From Paraburkholderia polaris (GTDB lineage Bacteria > Pseudomonadota > Gammaproteobacteria > Burkholderiales > Burkholderiaceae): a stretch of 64,000 nucleotides of DNA. Below the pieces are notes generated by a model that was not told where the DNA came from, did no database searches, and saw only the letters and a program-made list of their open reading frames with translations. The stretch lies in contig NZ_JABBGJ010000014.1 in assembly GCF_012927345.1 (NCBI RefSeq), positions 1-64,000 on the forward strand, read 5' to 3'. Below are positions 27,238 to 35,661 of the stretch, one piece after another. Positions within the stretch are counted from its first letter, which is position 1, and every line of letters starts with the position of its first letter. A program made the translations under genes and the position numbers.

Positions 27238-29472
27238 TCAACCGGCGATACTGTCGTATCCGTAATAACCGCCTTGATAACCGGAACCGAGGAATGCCCC
27301 TTCCTGAGGCACATCGGTGAGCAATACACCTCTGAGCGATACACCGCCGTTGAACAGCCGCTTGGCTGTCTCGGCAATTTCATTCAGCGGATGGCGGCCG
27401 TGGCGCACCACCAGCAGCGTCGTGCCGGCGTACTTGCCGATCACCGTCGAATCGGTCACGGCGAGCACCGGCGGCGTGTCGACGATCACGATGTCGTAGT
27501 GCGATTTCAATTCCTCGAGCATCGTTTCGAAGCGCTTGCTCATCAGCAATTCGGACGGATGCGACGGCAGCGTGCCCTTGGCGAGCACGTCGAGCCCGGG
27601 CAGCACATCGCGCTGGATCATCGCCGTCAGATCGCCGCCGCTCAACACGTCCGAGAGGCCTGGTTGATGCCCGATACCGAAATGCGAGTGGACGTCGCCG
27701 CGCCGCATGTCGCCGTCGATAATCAGCACCCGCTTGTTCGCCGACGCCACCAGCGCCGCCAGATTCACCGACAGGAACGACTTGCCGGTGTCGGGCCGCG
27801 AACCCGTGATCATCACGACGTTGTTCTCCGCGTGATCGAGCGACAACTGCAACGAGGTCCGCAGATTGCGCACGCCTTCCACCGCGATGTCTTCCGGCGC
27901 CTGCTGCGCGAGCACATGAAGCCCACGACGCCGCAGCATGACGTTCTCCTGCAAACGCAGCTGAGTCTGGCTGCGCGGCACGATCGCGAACACCGGTACG
28001 CCGAGCACGGCTTCGAGTTCGTCCGGACGTTCCACGCCGCCGTACATCGCGCGCTTGAAGAAGGTCAGCATGATGCCGATCAGCAAGCCGCCGCCGAGCG
28101 AGATCAGGATTGCCAGCACGCGCTTCGGACGCACCGGCTCGTCAGGCGTTTCGGCGAAGTCCACCACCCGCACGTTGCCCACCTGGCCGGCTTTCGCCAC
28201 CCGAAGTTGCTGCGCGCTATTCAACAGATTGGTATAGAGCTCCGTGTCGACGTGCACGTCGCGCAGCAGACGCAACGCGGTCTGCTCGGTATCCGGCATC
28301 ACGGCCACGCTGCGGTTCATGCTGGCCGCTGCGCCCTGCAACGCCGCGATCTGTGCATCGAGCGCGGCTACCGCCGGGTGATTCGCCGTGAAACGCTGCG
28401 ACATCTCCGCGCGTTGCTGCTGCAAATCGAGCAGCTTCGTCTTGTTGTCGACGACCTGCTGGAGCAGCAGGCGGCTTTCTTCACCGAGATCGACCGTGCC
28501 GTGCTGGTTGCGGAACTTGTTATAGCGTTGCTCGGCGTCGTCGAGTTCCTTGCGCAAGCCGGGGAGTTGCTGATCGAGGAAGGCCAGCATATGCTCCGCT
28601 TCGGTCGAACGGCTCTCCACATCCTGACGCACGAATTCACGCGCCATGCTGTTGACGATCGCCGCGGTCAGCGCGGGGTCGCCGCCTTCGAGGCTCGTGC
28701 GGATTACGCCGGACTGCAGCGTGGTCTCCGCGACCACGAGTGCCTTCTGCAAGCGATCCACGGTCCCCAGCGTCGAGGCGCGCTGCAGTTCGAAACGCGA
28801 GCCGGGAGCGCCGACCAGCTTATCGACGTGCAACGCGATCGGGCCGTCGGCGGTGTCGGTTTCCACGGTCTCGCCGACATGGCCGGAGAGAATCGCGATA
28901 CCGTTCTTGTCGCGCAGCACGTACGAACCTCCCTCGCCCGCAATCAGCGTGAAGGTGGTGTCGTAGAGTTCCTTCGAGGTGTCGAAGCGCGACACGGCAA
29001 TGCTCTCGTCACCCCATGCGTAGCCCGACAGGTTGATGAACGACGGCAACTTGAAGCCCCATTGCCCGTTCACCAACCCCGCGATCATCCCGCCGACGAG
29101 CGGCATGTAGCGCGGCGAAGCCGTAATGTCGAGGTGCAGGTTCTTGACCGTTTCCTCGGTGACGAGACGCGACTTCAGCAACTCGATCTCCGCCGCTGTC
29201 GAGGGCTTGGTGTCGAACATGCCAGTGAGCGGCGGCAAGGAATCCTTGCCGTTCGCGTTGGCGTTGGCCGTTTTGTCCTCGACGTGGAACAGCACATCCG
29301 CGCGATACGTCGGCGGCGCGAGAAACGCGTACGCGCACCCCAGCGCGAGCGCGATCAAGGTCACCATCGTGATCGTGCGCCAACCCCTCACGATCGTGCG
29401 CAGATAGTCCGACAGATGCAGCTCGTCCGGTCCGGACACGTCGGTGTAGCGGTTTTCGAAGTTGATTGCCAT
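27238..29472 (-). CDS. wzc: Wzc-type tyrosine autokinase / polysaccharide co-polymerase
   Basis: 744 residues, typical for PCP-2a proteins. An N-terminal Wzz domain has a membrane helix (TITMVTLIALALGCAYAFL), a periplasmic coiled-coil region, and a second helix (LAILISLGGGLLIGIMLTF) after PVRPKR. The cytoplasmic BY-kinase has Walker A GSRPDTGKSF, Walker A' VLIIDGDMRRG and Walker B IVIVDTPPV. A C-terminal tyrosine cluster (GYQGGYYGYDS) offers autophosphorylation sites. It controls chain length and export with the Wza homologue next door. It resembles cepacian BceF. No cognate low-molecular-weight phosphatase (Wzb/BceD) is in the window. ATG at 29472 is preferred over GTG at 29481. Confidence 0.95.
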   Translation of the reverse strand: MAINFENRYTDVSGPDELHLSDYLRTIVRGWRTITMVTLIALALGCAYAFLAPPTYRADVLFHVEDKTANANANGKDSLPPLTGMFDTKPSTAAEIELLKSRLVTEETVKNLHLDITASPRYMPLVGGMIAGLVNGQWGFKLPSFINLSGYAWGDESIAVSRFDTSKELYDTTFTLIAGEGGSYVLRDKNGIAILSGHVGETVETDTADGPIALHVDKLVGAPGSRFELQRASTLGTVDRLQKALVVAETTLQSGVIRTSLEGGDPALTAAIVNSMAREFVRQDVESRSTEAEHMLAFLDQQLPGLRKELDDAEQRYNKFRNQHGTVDLGEESRLLLQQVVDNKTKLLDLQQQRAEMSQRFTANHPAVAALDAQIAALQGAAASMNRSVAVMPDTEQTALRLLRDVHVDTELYTNLLNSAQQLRVAKAGQVGNVRVVDFAETPDEPVRPKRVLAILISLGGGLLIGIMLTFFKRAMYGGVERPDELEAVLGVPVFAIVPRSQTQLRLQENVMLRRRGLHVLAQQAPEDIAVEGVRNLRTSLQLSLDHAENNVVMITGSRPDTGKSFLSVNLAALVASANKRVLIIDGDMRRGDVHSHFGIGHQPGLSDVLSGGDLTAMIQRDVLPGLDVLAKGTLPSHPSELLMSKRFETMLEELKSHYDIVIVDTPPVLAVTDSTVIGKYAGTTLLVVRHGRHPLNEIAETAKRLFNGGVSLRGVLLTDVPQEGAFLGSGYQGGYYGYDSIAG

Positions 29473-29521
29473 TTTGTTCACCCAACAAAGCCCGGCGGTT
29501 CAAGGTCACGTTGCACGGTTG

Positions 29522-30661
29522 TTATTTCGCAAGAACGGCACCCGTCACAGCCGCATTGATCGCCGGCAGCAGCAGGTTCAACACGCGGTTGAAGCGGACC
29601 AATCCGCCTTGACCGACGTACACGACGTCCTTCGGTTGGAGCTCGAACTGATTGGCAAGGATCATGGACACCGGCGAGGTCGCATCGAGGTGGTACACCT
29701 GCGGCGATTCGCTTGTCGAATTGCGGATCACGAACAACTGTCTGGCCGCCGCCGTGTTCGAGTCGAAGCTGCCGCTGTCGGAAATGGCCTGCGAAAGCGT
29801 CAGCGAACCGTTACGCATCGGCAGGACGGTCGCGGGCTTGTTGACCTCGCCCATCACATACACGCCGCTGTCTTCGCGCGAAGCCACCCGCACGATGTCG
29901 CCGGCCTGGAGGTAGATGTCCGACGGATTGCGGCCGCGTTTGATCAGGTCGTCCACGTTGAGTGGATACGTCACGCCGTTGCGGATCAGCTCGACGCGGC
30001 TGCGATCCGCATTCGGGCTGAAGCCGCCGCCCTGGTTGATCACGCTCGTCAACGACAACGGAATGTCGGTGACCGACTGCGCGCCAGGCGTGCGTACTTC
30101 TCCGTCGACGTAGACCTGCGCGTTCCGGAACGAGGCCACCCGCACCGTCACCTCAGGCTTCTGGTACACGTTGCTCAGACGCTTATGCAGGTCCCGCTGG
30201 ATCGATGCGACGTCTTTGCCTGCCACATGCACCGTGCCCGCGTACGGGAACTGCACGTCGCCGTTTTCGTCGATCAGGAAACCGGGCGCGGCATCCGTCG
30301 TTTTCGCGTTTTGCGCGGGCTGGCCGAGCGCGGCGGCGAGTTCCGGGTGATCCCACACGACGATCTGCAGCACGTCGCCGGGGCCGACCTTGTAAGCCGT
30401 CGGTTTGCCGAACAGCGCGGTCGTCTCCGGCGGCAGTGTCGCGGACGTATGAACCGCGTTCATCTTGCGCAGCAGCGCGAGGTTGATATCGGTAATCGGT
30501 ATCTGCTGTTGCTGCGATGCTTCCGTGCTGAAATCCCCACCCGTGTCCTGAACCGCGGCGGGCGTAATCATCTGTTGACCAGGTACGATCCCGCATCCGG
30601 AAAGCAGTGCTGTAGCTGTGAAAATCACGAGACTTCCCGTGCGTATACCAAGTGAGCTCAT
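29522..30661 (-). CDS. wza: Wza-type outer-membrane polysaccharide export lipoprotein
   Basis: 379 residues, the usual OPX length. A lipoprotein signal (ALLSGCG lipobox) is followed by the Poly_export domain (YKVGPGDVLQIVVWDHPEL), SLBB-type repeats (VYVDGEVRTPGAQSVTD, VYVMGEVNKPATVLPM) and a C-terminal amphipathic helix region (RVLNLLLPAINAAVTGAVL) that would form the outer-membrane barrel. It exports the polymer through the outer membrane with Wzc; it resembles BceE. The ATG at 30661 has a strong ribosome site (caaggagg); an open upstream extension overlapping the wcaJ-like gene is a shadow. The wzc start lies 49 bp downstream. Confidence 0.95.
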   Translation of the reverse strand: MSSLGIRTGSLVIFTATALLSGCGIVPGQQMITPAAVQDTGGDFSTEASQQQQIPITDINLALLRKMNAVHTSATLPPETTALFGKPTAYKVGPGDVLQIVVWDHPELAAALGQPAQNAKTTDAAPGFLIDENGDVQFPYAGTVHVAGKDVASIQRDLHKRLSNVYQKPEVTVRVASFRNAQVYVDGEVRTPGAQSVTDIPLSLTSVINQGGGFSPNADRSRVELIRNGVTYPLNVDDLIKRGRNPSDIYLQAGDIVRVASREDSGVYVMGEVNKPATVLPMRNGSLTLSQAISDSGSFDSNTAAARQLFVIRNSTSESPQVYHLDATSPVSMILANQFELQPKDVVYVGQGGLVRFNRVLNLLLPAINAAVTGAVLAK

Positions 30662-30728
30662 GGTGTTTCCTCCTTGTGCCAGGGAACTGTCCTCGGAGGA
30701 GGTAGCGCCCAGCGTGCTTGTTAACTGC

Positions 30729-32114
30729 TTAGTAAGCGTTTCGATGCACCAGTCCGGCGACAATCGTCGCGCCGATAATCCGCATATCGAGCGCAAACGA
30801 CCAATGCCCCAAGTAATACAGGTCATGCTCGACGCGACGCTCCATCTTCTCGATGCGGTCGGTTTCGCCACGAAAGCCGTTGATCTGCGCCCAACCCGTA
30901 ATCCCCGGCTTGATCCGATAGCGATTGATATAGCCGGCGACCACTTTCTGATAGAGGTCGTCGTGCTCGAGTGCATGGGGACGCGGTCCGACGACCGACA
31001 TGTCGCCACGCAACACGTTGAAGAACTGCGGCAGTTCGTCAAGGCTCGTACGACGTAGAAATGCGCCGACTTTCGTGACGCGCTCATCGTTGCGCGTCGC
31101 CTGCTTGACCACGCCTTTTTGCTCGATATGCAGTCGCATCGAGCGGAATTTGTAGATCGTGAAGACGCGGCCGTCCGCGCCTTTACGCTTCTGCTTGAAG
31201 AGAACCGGGCCGCGCGACGAGAGCTTCACCGCGATCGCAATGGCGAGCAGGATGGGCGCCAGGCCGATCAGCGCCGCGGCGGCGAACAGGCGGTCGAAGA
31301 TTTCCTTCTTCAGCATCGAACTGGCGGACAGCGGTGAGGCGACGAGGTTGATCGCCGGCACACCGAGCAGATCGATCACGCCGCTGCCATCGAACAATGC
31401 AATGCTGCGCACATCCGGCATGAAGCGAATATTCACCAGATCATCGCGAAACTCGCTGATCAGCTTGCAGATCAGGGGCTCTTCGGCAAGCGCCAACATG
31501 AGCCAAAGCTCATGCACGTCGTTGGTTCGAATGTAGTCGGCAAGCGCATCCACCGTATCGCAGACGGGCACCCGCGCGCAGGTAACGGCAGACACGTCAG
31601 GACGCGTGTTGTAGACGGCCGTGGCGCGGAAGCCTGTGCCGGGCGCCGAATCGATCCGGCGAATGATCGCGTCGCATTGCGAGCCGCTGCCGACAATGGC
31701 GACCTGATGCAGATTCAGGCCGGCACTGCGCGCGCGCGCCAGCACCGCATGCGTGATCAGCCGGTAAGCGATCAGCAGGCCACCCGCCACCGCGGTCCAG
31801 TACGAGAACCACAGCCGCGATACGAAGTCGATGCGATGCAGCGAATACATCAGCACGAGCGCACTGACCTGCACCATCAGCCATGCGAGCGACACCTGCC
31901 CGGCCAGCGCGAGCTTGGAACGGCCGCGCCAGGACTCATACACGCCGAACGCCGGAAAGATGGCCAGCGCAAAGGCAGCGGAAAACATCGCGAGCGCCCA
32001 ATAGAACCCGGATTGAGCGAGGTAATCGAAGCGGATCTGCGACGCCACTGCCGCCCCGACGAGCACCAGCGCGACATCGAAAACTCGCGCGAGCAAATCC
32101 TGAAACTTGCGCAT
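30729..32114 (-). CDS. Undecaprenyl-phosphate sugar-1-phosphate transferase (WcaJ-like initiator)
   Basis: 461 residues with the polyprenol phosphosugar transferase layout: four or five N-terminal helices, a CoA-binding-like soluble domain ([18 protein letters not shown]), then a re-entrant helix ([23 protein letters not shown]) and catalytic core with [50 protein letters not shown] and [21 protein letters not shown]. It transfers glucose-1-P or galactose-1-P to undecaprenyl phosphate, starting the repeat unit. It resembles WcaJ and BceB. It is downstream of the ManC homologue (57-bp gap) and upstream of wza. Confidence 0.93.
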   Translation of the reverse strand: MRKFQDLLARVFDVALVLVGAAVASQIRFDYLAQSGFYWALAMFSAAFALAIFPAFGVYESWRGRSKLALAGQVSLAWLMVQVSALVLMYSLHRIDFVSRLWFSYWTAVAGGLLIAYRLITHAVLARARSAGLNLHQVAIVGSGSQCDAIIRRIDSAPGTGFRATAVYNTRPDVSAVTCARVPVCDTVDALADYIRTNDVHELWLMLALAEEPLICKLISEFRDDLVNIRFMPDVRSIALFDGSGVIDLLGVPAINLVASPLSASSMLKKEIFDRLFAAAALIGLAPILLAIAIAVKLSSRGPVLFKQKRKGADGRVFTIYKFRSMRLHIEQKGVVKQATRNDERVTKVGAFLRRTSLDELPQFFNVLRGDMSVVGPRPHALEHDDLYQKVVAGYINRYRIKPGITGWAQINGFRGETDRIEKMERRVEHDLYYLGHWSFALDMRIIGATIVAGLVHRNAY

Positions 32115-32171
32115 TTTGCTTACCTCGTCCTGGCCGTTCGTTCTTTTCCGCAGATGACCCCGTGCGCGCTG

Positions 32172-33773
32172 TTAGGAGCAGCGGCCGTAGTTGTCGTTGA
32201 ACCTCACAATGTCGTCTTCCCCGAGATACGTGCCTGACTGGATTTCAATGATTTCGAGCGGCACTTTCCCGGGGTTCTCGAGCCGGTGCCGCGTGCCGAG
32301 CGGAATGTAGGTCGATTCGTTTTCGCTTAGCAGGAACTGCTCTTCACCCCGCGTGACGAGCGCCGTACCGCGCACGACGACCCAGTGCTCGGCCCGGTGG
32401 TGATGCAGTTGCAGCGAAAGCTTCGCGCCCGGCGTGACGACGATGCGCTTCACCTGGAAGCGTTCACCATGGTCGATGGAATCGTAAAAACCCCACGGGC
32501 GGCGCACCTTGCGATGCGAATCAGCCTCGGGGGCGTGCTGCGCCTTGATGCGCGACACCAGGCCCTTGACGTCCTGCACGTGTGAACGGTCGACCACCAG
32601 CACGGCGTCCGCCGTTTCGACGACCACCACATTGGTCGTCCCGACACAGGCGACGAGCCGGCCTTCGGAATGCGCATAGCTCGACACCGCGCCTTCGAAC
32701 GTCACGCGGCCGCGCCCGGCATTGCCGTTGGCGTCCTTGTCCATCGCAGCCCAGACGGCGTCCCAGGAGCCGAGATCCGACCAGCCCGCATCGAGACGCA
32801 CCACCACGCCGGACGGATTCGCGTCGGATCCTTGCGCTTGCGGGTCCGTGCCGTGGGCCGCGGCCGCATCGTCCGTGGCGCCCTCGCTCGTTGCGCCCAT
32901 GTCGCTCACGTCAGTGAGCCGCTCCATCACCGCATAGTCGATCGAGTCAGCGGGCGAACTCAGGAAAGCGTCCAGCAGGGGACGAAAATACGCGCCTTCG
33001 GTGTGGCCGTTGACGAATGCGCGTTCGCAGGCCGCGTGCATCTCAGGCTGCAGGCGTTTGAGCGTATCGAGCCACGCACGCGCCCGCACGACAAAGATCC
33101 CGGCGTTCCACCAATACGTGCCCGCGGCGACGTACTGCGCGGCGATTTCCTCGGCCGGCTTCTCGACGAAGCCGTCGATCGCATGACCGCCATCAGGTAA
33201 TTGCGCGCCGATGCGGATATAGCCGAAGCCCGTATCGGGGCGCGTGGGCGGCACGCCCAGCGTGGCGATCGAGCCCCGTGCCGCGTACCGGGCGGCACGT
33301 TCCAGCGCGCCTTGCAGCGCGGGCAGGTCCGCAATCGAATGGTCGGCCGGCATGACGATGAGAATCGCATCGTCGCCGTCCGCGCATGCGAGCGACGCCG
33401 CGAGCGTCAACGCCGGCGCCGTATCGCGCCGCGCAGGCTCGACGATCAAACGCGCGTTCACGCCGTTTTCAAGAAGCTGCTCGGTAATCACAAACCGGTG
33501 TTCTTCGCCGCACACGATGATCGGCGACACGTCTACGTTCCAGCCGGCGGGAAAGCCGTCCATACGCCGCGCAGTCGCCTGCAGCAGCGAGTCGGAGCCG
33601 ACCACGTCGATCAGTTGCTTCGGATAGTTTTCACGCGACACCGGCCACAGCCGCGTGCCTGAGCCACCAGCAAGAATGACCGGGACGATGCGCGCGCAAT
33701 GCGCGCCTTCACTCCCGGCACTTGCGCTGTCCGGGCTCGCCGACGCAGCGCTCACACCCCCCTTAGTCAACAT
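32172..33773 (-). CDS. manC: Mannose-1-phosphate guanylyltransferase / mannose-6-phosphate isomerase
   Basis: 533 residues, bifunctional type II (ManC/AlgA/BceA). The pyrophosphorylase domain has VILAGGSGTRLWPVSRENYPKQ, VMPADHSIAD, GYIRIG and FVEKPAEEIA; the C-terminal cupin isomerase domain has RPWGFYDSIDHGERFQVKRI, LQLHHHRAEHWVVVRGTA and ENESTYIPLGTRHRLENPG with the metal-binding histidines. It yields GDP-mannose for Gmd and for mannosyl transfer. An insertion rich in Ala/Thr/Asp (residues ~280-315, around GATSEGATDDAAAAHG) and a ~25-residue N-terminal extension are unusual. It is the first gene of the leftward EPS operon; aaggaat precedes the ATG. Confidence 0.95.
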   Translation of the reverse strand: MLTKGGVSAASASPDSASAGSEGAHCARIVPVILAGGSGTRLWPVSRENYPKQLIDVVGSDSLLQATARRMDGFPAGWNVDVSPIIVCGEEHRFVITEQLLENGVNARLIVEPARRDTAPALTLAASLACADGDDAILIVMPADHSIADLPALQGALERAARYAARGSIATLGVPPTRPDTGFGYIRIGAQLPDGGHAIDGFVEKPAEEIAAQYVAAGTYWWNAGIFVVRARAWLDTLKRLQPEMHAACERAFVNGHTEGAYFRPLLDAFLSSPADSIDYAVMERLTDVSDMGATSEGATDDAAAAHGTDPQAQGSDANPSGVVVRLDAGWSDLGSWDAVWAAMDKDANGNAGRGRVTFEGAVSSYAHSEGRLVACVGTTNVVVVETADAVLVVDRSHVQDVKGLVSRIKAQHAPEADSHRKVRRPWGFYDSIDHGERFQVKRIVVTPGAKLSLQLHHHRAEHWVVVRGTALVTRGEEQFLLSENESTYIPLGTRHRLENPGKVPLEIIEIQSGTYLGEDDIVRFNDNYGRCS

Positions 33774-33876
33774 ATTCGCATTCCTTAAAGTTTTCTGAAG
33801 TAGACGAATGACTTACCCAGGCACCACGCGAAAATATCGCGTAGTAAGCGCGCTCAGCCGGTTCGCGACGCGTGCG

Positions 33877-34863
33877 TTATCCGCCGACCATGCGGCGGCT
33901 TTGAATCCGGAACTCAGTGGGGGAAATTCTCATCCGCTTGCGGAACACCTTCGCGAGACGGTCACCGTTACCCATGCCGGTGCGCCGCGCAATCTTGTCT
34001 ACCGGCAATTCCGACTCGGTTAGCAGGCTGCAGGTCACCGCGAGGCGCTCATGCAACAGGAAACTCGAAGGCGTGATACCCATTTCCATCTTGAAGCGGC
34101 GCAGGAAGTTGCGCTCGCTCATCGCGGCGAACTGAGCCGCATCGGCAATCGAAATCGACTGCTGGCAATTCTCTTGCAGCCAGCGGGCCGCCGCGCGCAC
34201 TTTGTCGCCCGGGCTCAAACCGCCGTCTTCGCCAAGCAGCGGCGCGAGGTTCGAGCACGAATCGGCGAGCAGGCGCTCGGCCACCGTACGGGCGGTCGCG
34301 CCGCCGAGATCGCGCTTGATCATGGCGAGGGCGCTTCGCATCGATTCAAGCCGGTCGCCCGCATCGCCGTTCTGCTCGGCCTGGCGCGACGGCGCCGGCT
34401 GCGACTGGTGGAAATCGCCACTTTCCTTGCTGTCCGGCACATACGCCGCTTCGAGCAGCGCGCGCCCTTCGGCGATCGGCCGGATCATGCCGGTATTGCG
34501 ACGAACGCGTCGCAACCAGGCGATCAGGCGCTCGTCACTGGCTGCTGCGAACGCGCCTTTGCCACCGGCGACATACAACGCGTCGAAGCCGACGTAATGC
34601 CGCGCATCGAGTCCGTCGGTCCAGACCCGCAGTGCGGATGACGAGGTCACCATGCCACCATCGGCCGACAGGAAGGAAACGTCATACAACCAGCCGCCCG
34701 AGCCGGACGATGCCAGTTCGTTCGCAGCCTGGAACACCTCGGCAACCACGCCCGCGCCCTGCAGCGAGCAATCGTTGAACATCAGAATTGCGATGCGACG
34801 CATACCCTTGTTCGGTGCGTGCACCCAGCGCAGCATTGCTGACTCGAGACTCGCGCAGGTCAT
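33877..34863 (-). CDS. GlxA-like AraC-family regulator (DJ-1/PfpI domain + HTH)
   Basis: 328 residues. The N-terminal DJ-1/PfpI-like domain starts RRIAILMFNDCSLQGAGVVAEVFQ and includes ALYVAGGKGAFAAASDERLIAWL. The site where relatives have a VCTG-type nucleophile elbow reads IRPIAEG, so the domain is probably a sensor or scaffold only. The AraC DNA-binding domain at the C-terminus has QSISIADAAQFAAMSERNFLRRFKMEMGITPSSFLL and the second helix-turn-helix KIARRTGMGNGDRLAKVFRKRMRISPTEFR. ATG at 34863 has gagagg at good spacing. It is 103 bp upstream of the manC start on the same strand, and near palindrome copy 2, so it is a likely regulator of EPS genes. Confidence 0.85.
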   Translation of the reverse strand: MTCASLESAMLRWVHAPNKGMRRIAILMFNDCSLQGAGVVAEVFQAANELASSGSGGWLYDVSFLSADGGMVTSSSALRVWTDGLDARHYVGFDALYVAGGKGAFAAASDERLIAWLRRVRRNTGMIRPIAEGRALLEAAYVPDSKESGDFHQSQPAPSRQAEQNGDAGDRLESMRSALAMIKRDLGGATARTVAERLLADSCSNLAPLLGEDGGLSPGDKVRAAARWLQENCQQSISIADAAQFAAMSERNFLRRFKMEMGITPSSFLLHERLAVTCSLLTESELPVDKIARRTGMGNGDRLAKVFRKRMRISPTEFRIQSRRMVGG

Positions 34864-35131
34864 AGTCATCCTCTCAACAGAAACGGATCTACTTTTCAAT
34901 CTCGAACGCCCACACAGAGGGATGCTCTGTGCAGTGCATCATAGTCATCCCCCATCAAGCATTTAGCCGCCATGACCGAAAGCGCAGACATGTTGGCGTT
35001 TCGCTATGGTGGCCAGCCAGTGATTTTCGGAACAATCCCGACACTACTGATTTTTCAACAAATTAAATGCTGATTCTGCATATGAATGAGTTTTCGATCC
35101 GTGAATCTTAATGCTAATTAATGCAATTTTT

Positions 35132-35147
35132 TGTGCGTTAGCACACA
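35132..35147. promoter_or_regulatory. Near-palindrome, candidate EPS operator (copy 2)
   Basis: tgtgcgttagcacaca differs from the central 16 bp of the left-border palindrome (7266-7281) at two positions. It lies 269 bp upstream of the AraC-type regulator and about 515 bp upstream of the first glycosidase gene, in AT-rich DNA where chance occurrence of such a GC-containing palindrome is low. Confidence 0.5.
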
Positions 35148-35527
35148 TACGATCGCTACTCAAAACGCGCGAGTTACAATTTGATCCGCCCACCGTTCCG
35201 CAGATTTGAAGTGACTTCTTTCCGTCACGTCGCCAGAATGAGCGCAGCCGCCTTGCTTGCACCAGTCATTGCTCTTACCAGATGCCCAAGGCTCTTTCTT
35301 ATGACGATATTTTCGGTCGGCAGAGGCATGTAAAGCAGCATCCAATATAAGCACTTTTTGAGAGACAAAATTATTTAATTCGTTGTTATTGGATCCGGGG
35401 AATATAAACATGACGATTAATGTTACAAACGTGAAACACGGCAATAAGACAACTTTAGCCCGCGTCGCAATAGACGGGCCAATGGCGCATTCTGTCGGAT
35501 GAGAGGCGGTACGATTCCGCCATCGGA

Positions 35528-35557
35528 TTGCGGAAATAGCCTATGCGGTTTCCGCAA
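35528..35557. promoter_or_regulatory. Inverted repeat upstream of the first glycosidase gene
   Basis: Perfect 9-bp arms, ttgcggaaa (35528-35536) and tttccgcaa (35549-35557), are separated by 12 bp. No T-run follows, so a terminator is unlikely; a dimeric regulator site 105 bp before the ATG is more plausible. Confidence 0.4.
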
Positions 35558-35661
35558 CAGCTTGCGACACGAAGTAGCCTAAGGCGGGTCTGACCTGGTC
35601 AACTAGCAGTCCGGCGACGCTTTATCATCGGAACATATACGTCGAACGACACGGGGAACAC

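Larger units (their letters stand above)
34864..35661. other. AT-rich divergent regulatory region in the EPS locus
   Basis: 798 bp without a convincing gene, between the AraC-type regulator and the first glycosidase gene. It is visibly more AT-rich than its surroundings, particularly 35041-35160 and 35330-35450. It holds the second copy of the EPS palindrome (35132-35147) and an inverted repeat at 35528-35557. A 94-codon leftward frame at 35160-35444 has no recognisable features and is not called. Confidence 0.6.

Noticed and set aside
27175..29559. 794-codon open frame on the + strand
   Set aside because: It is the antisense of wzc: composition is Arg/His-rich without any domain, as expected for a shadow frame in GC-rich DNA; wzc has full family motifs.
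35160..35444. 94-codon leftward frame in the AT-rich region
   Set aside because: No ribosome site, no resemblance to known proteins, and composition does not look coding.
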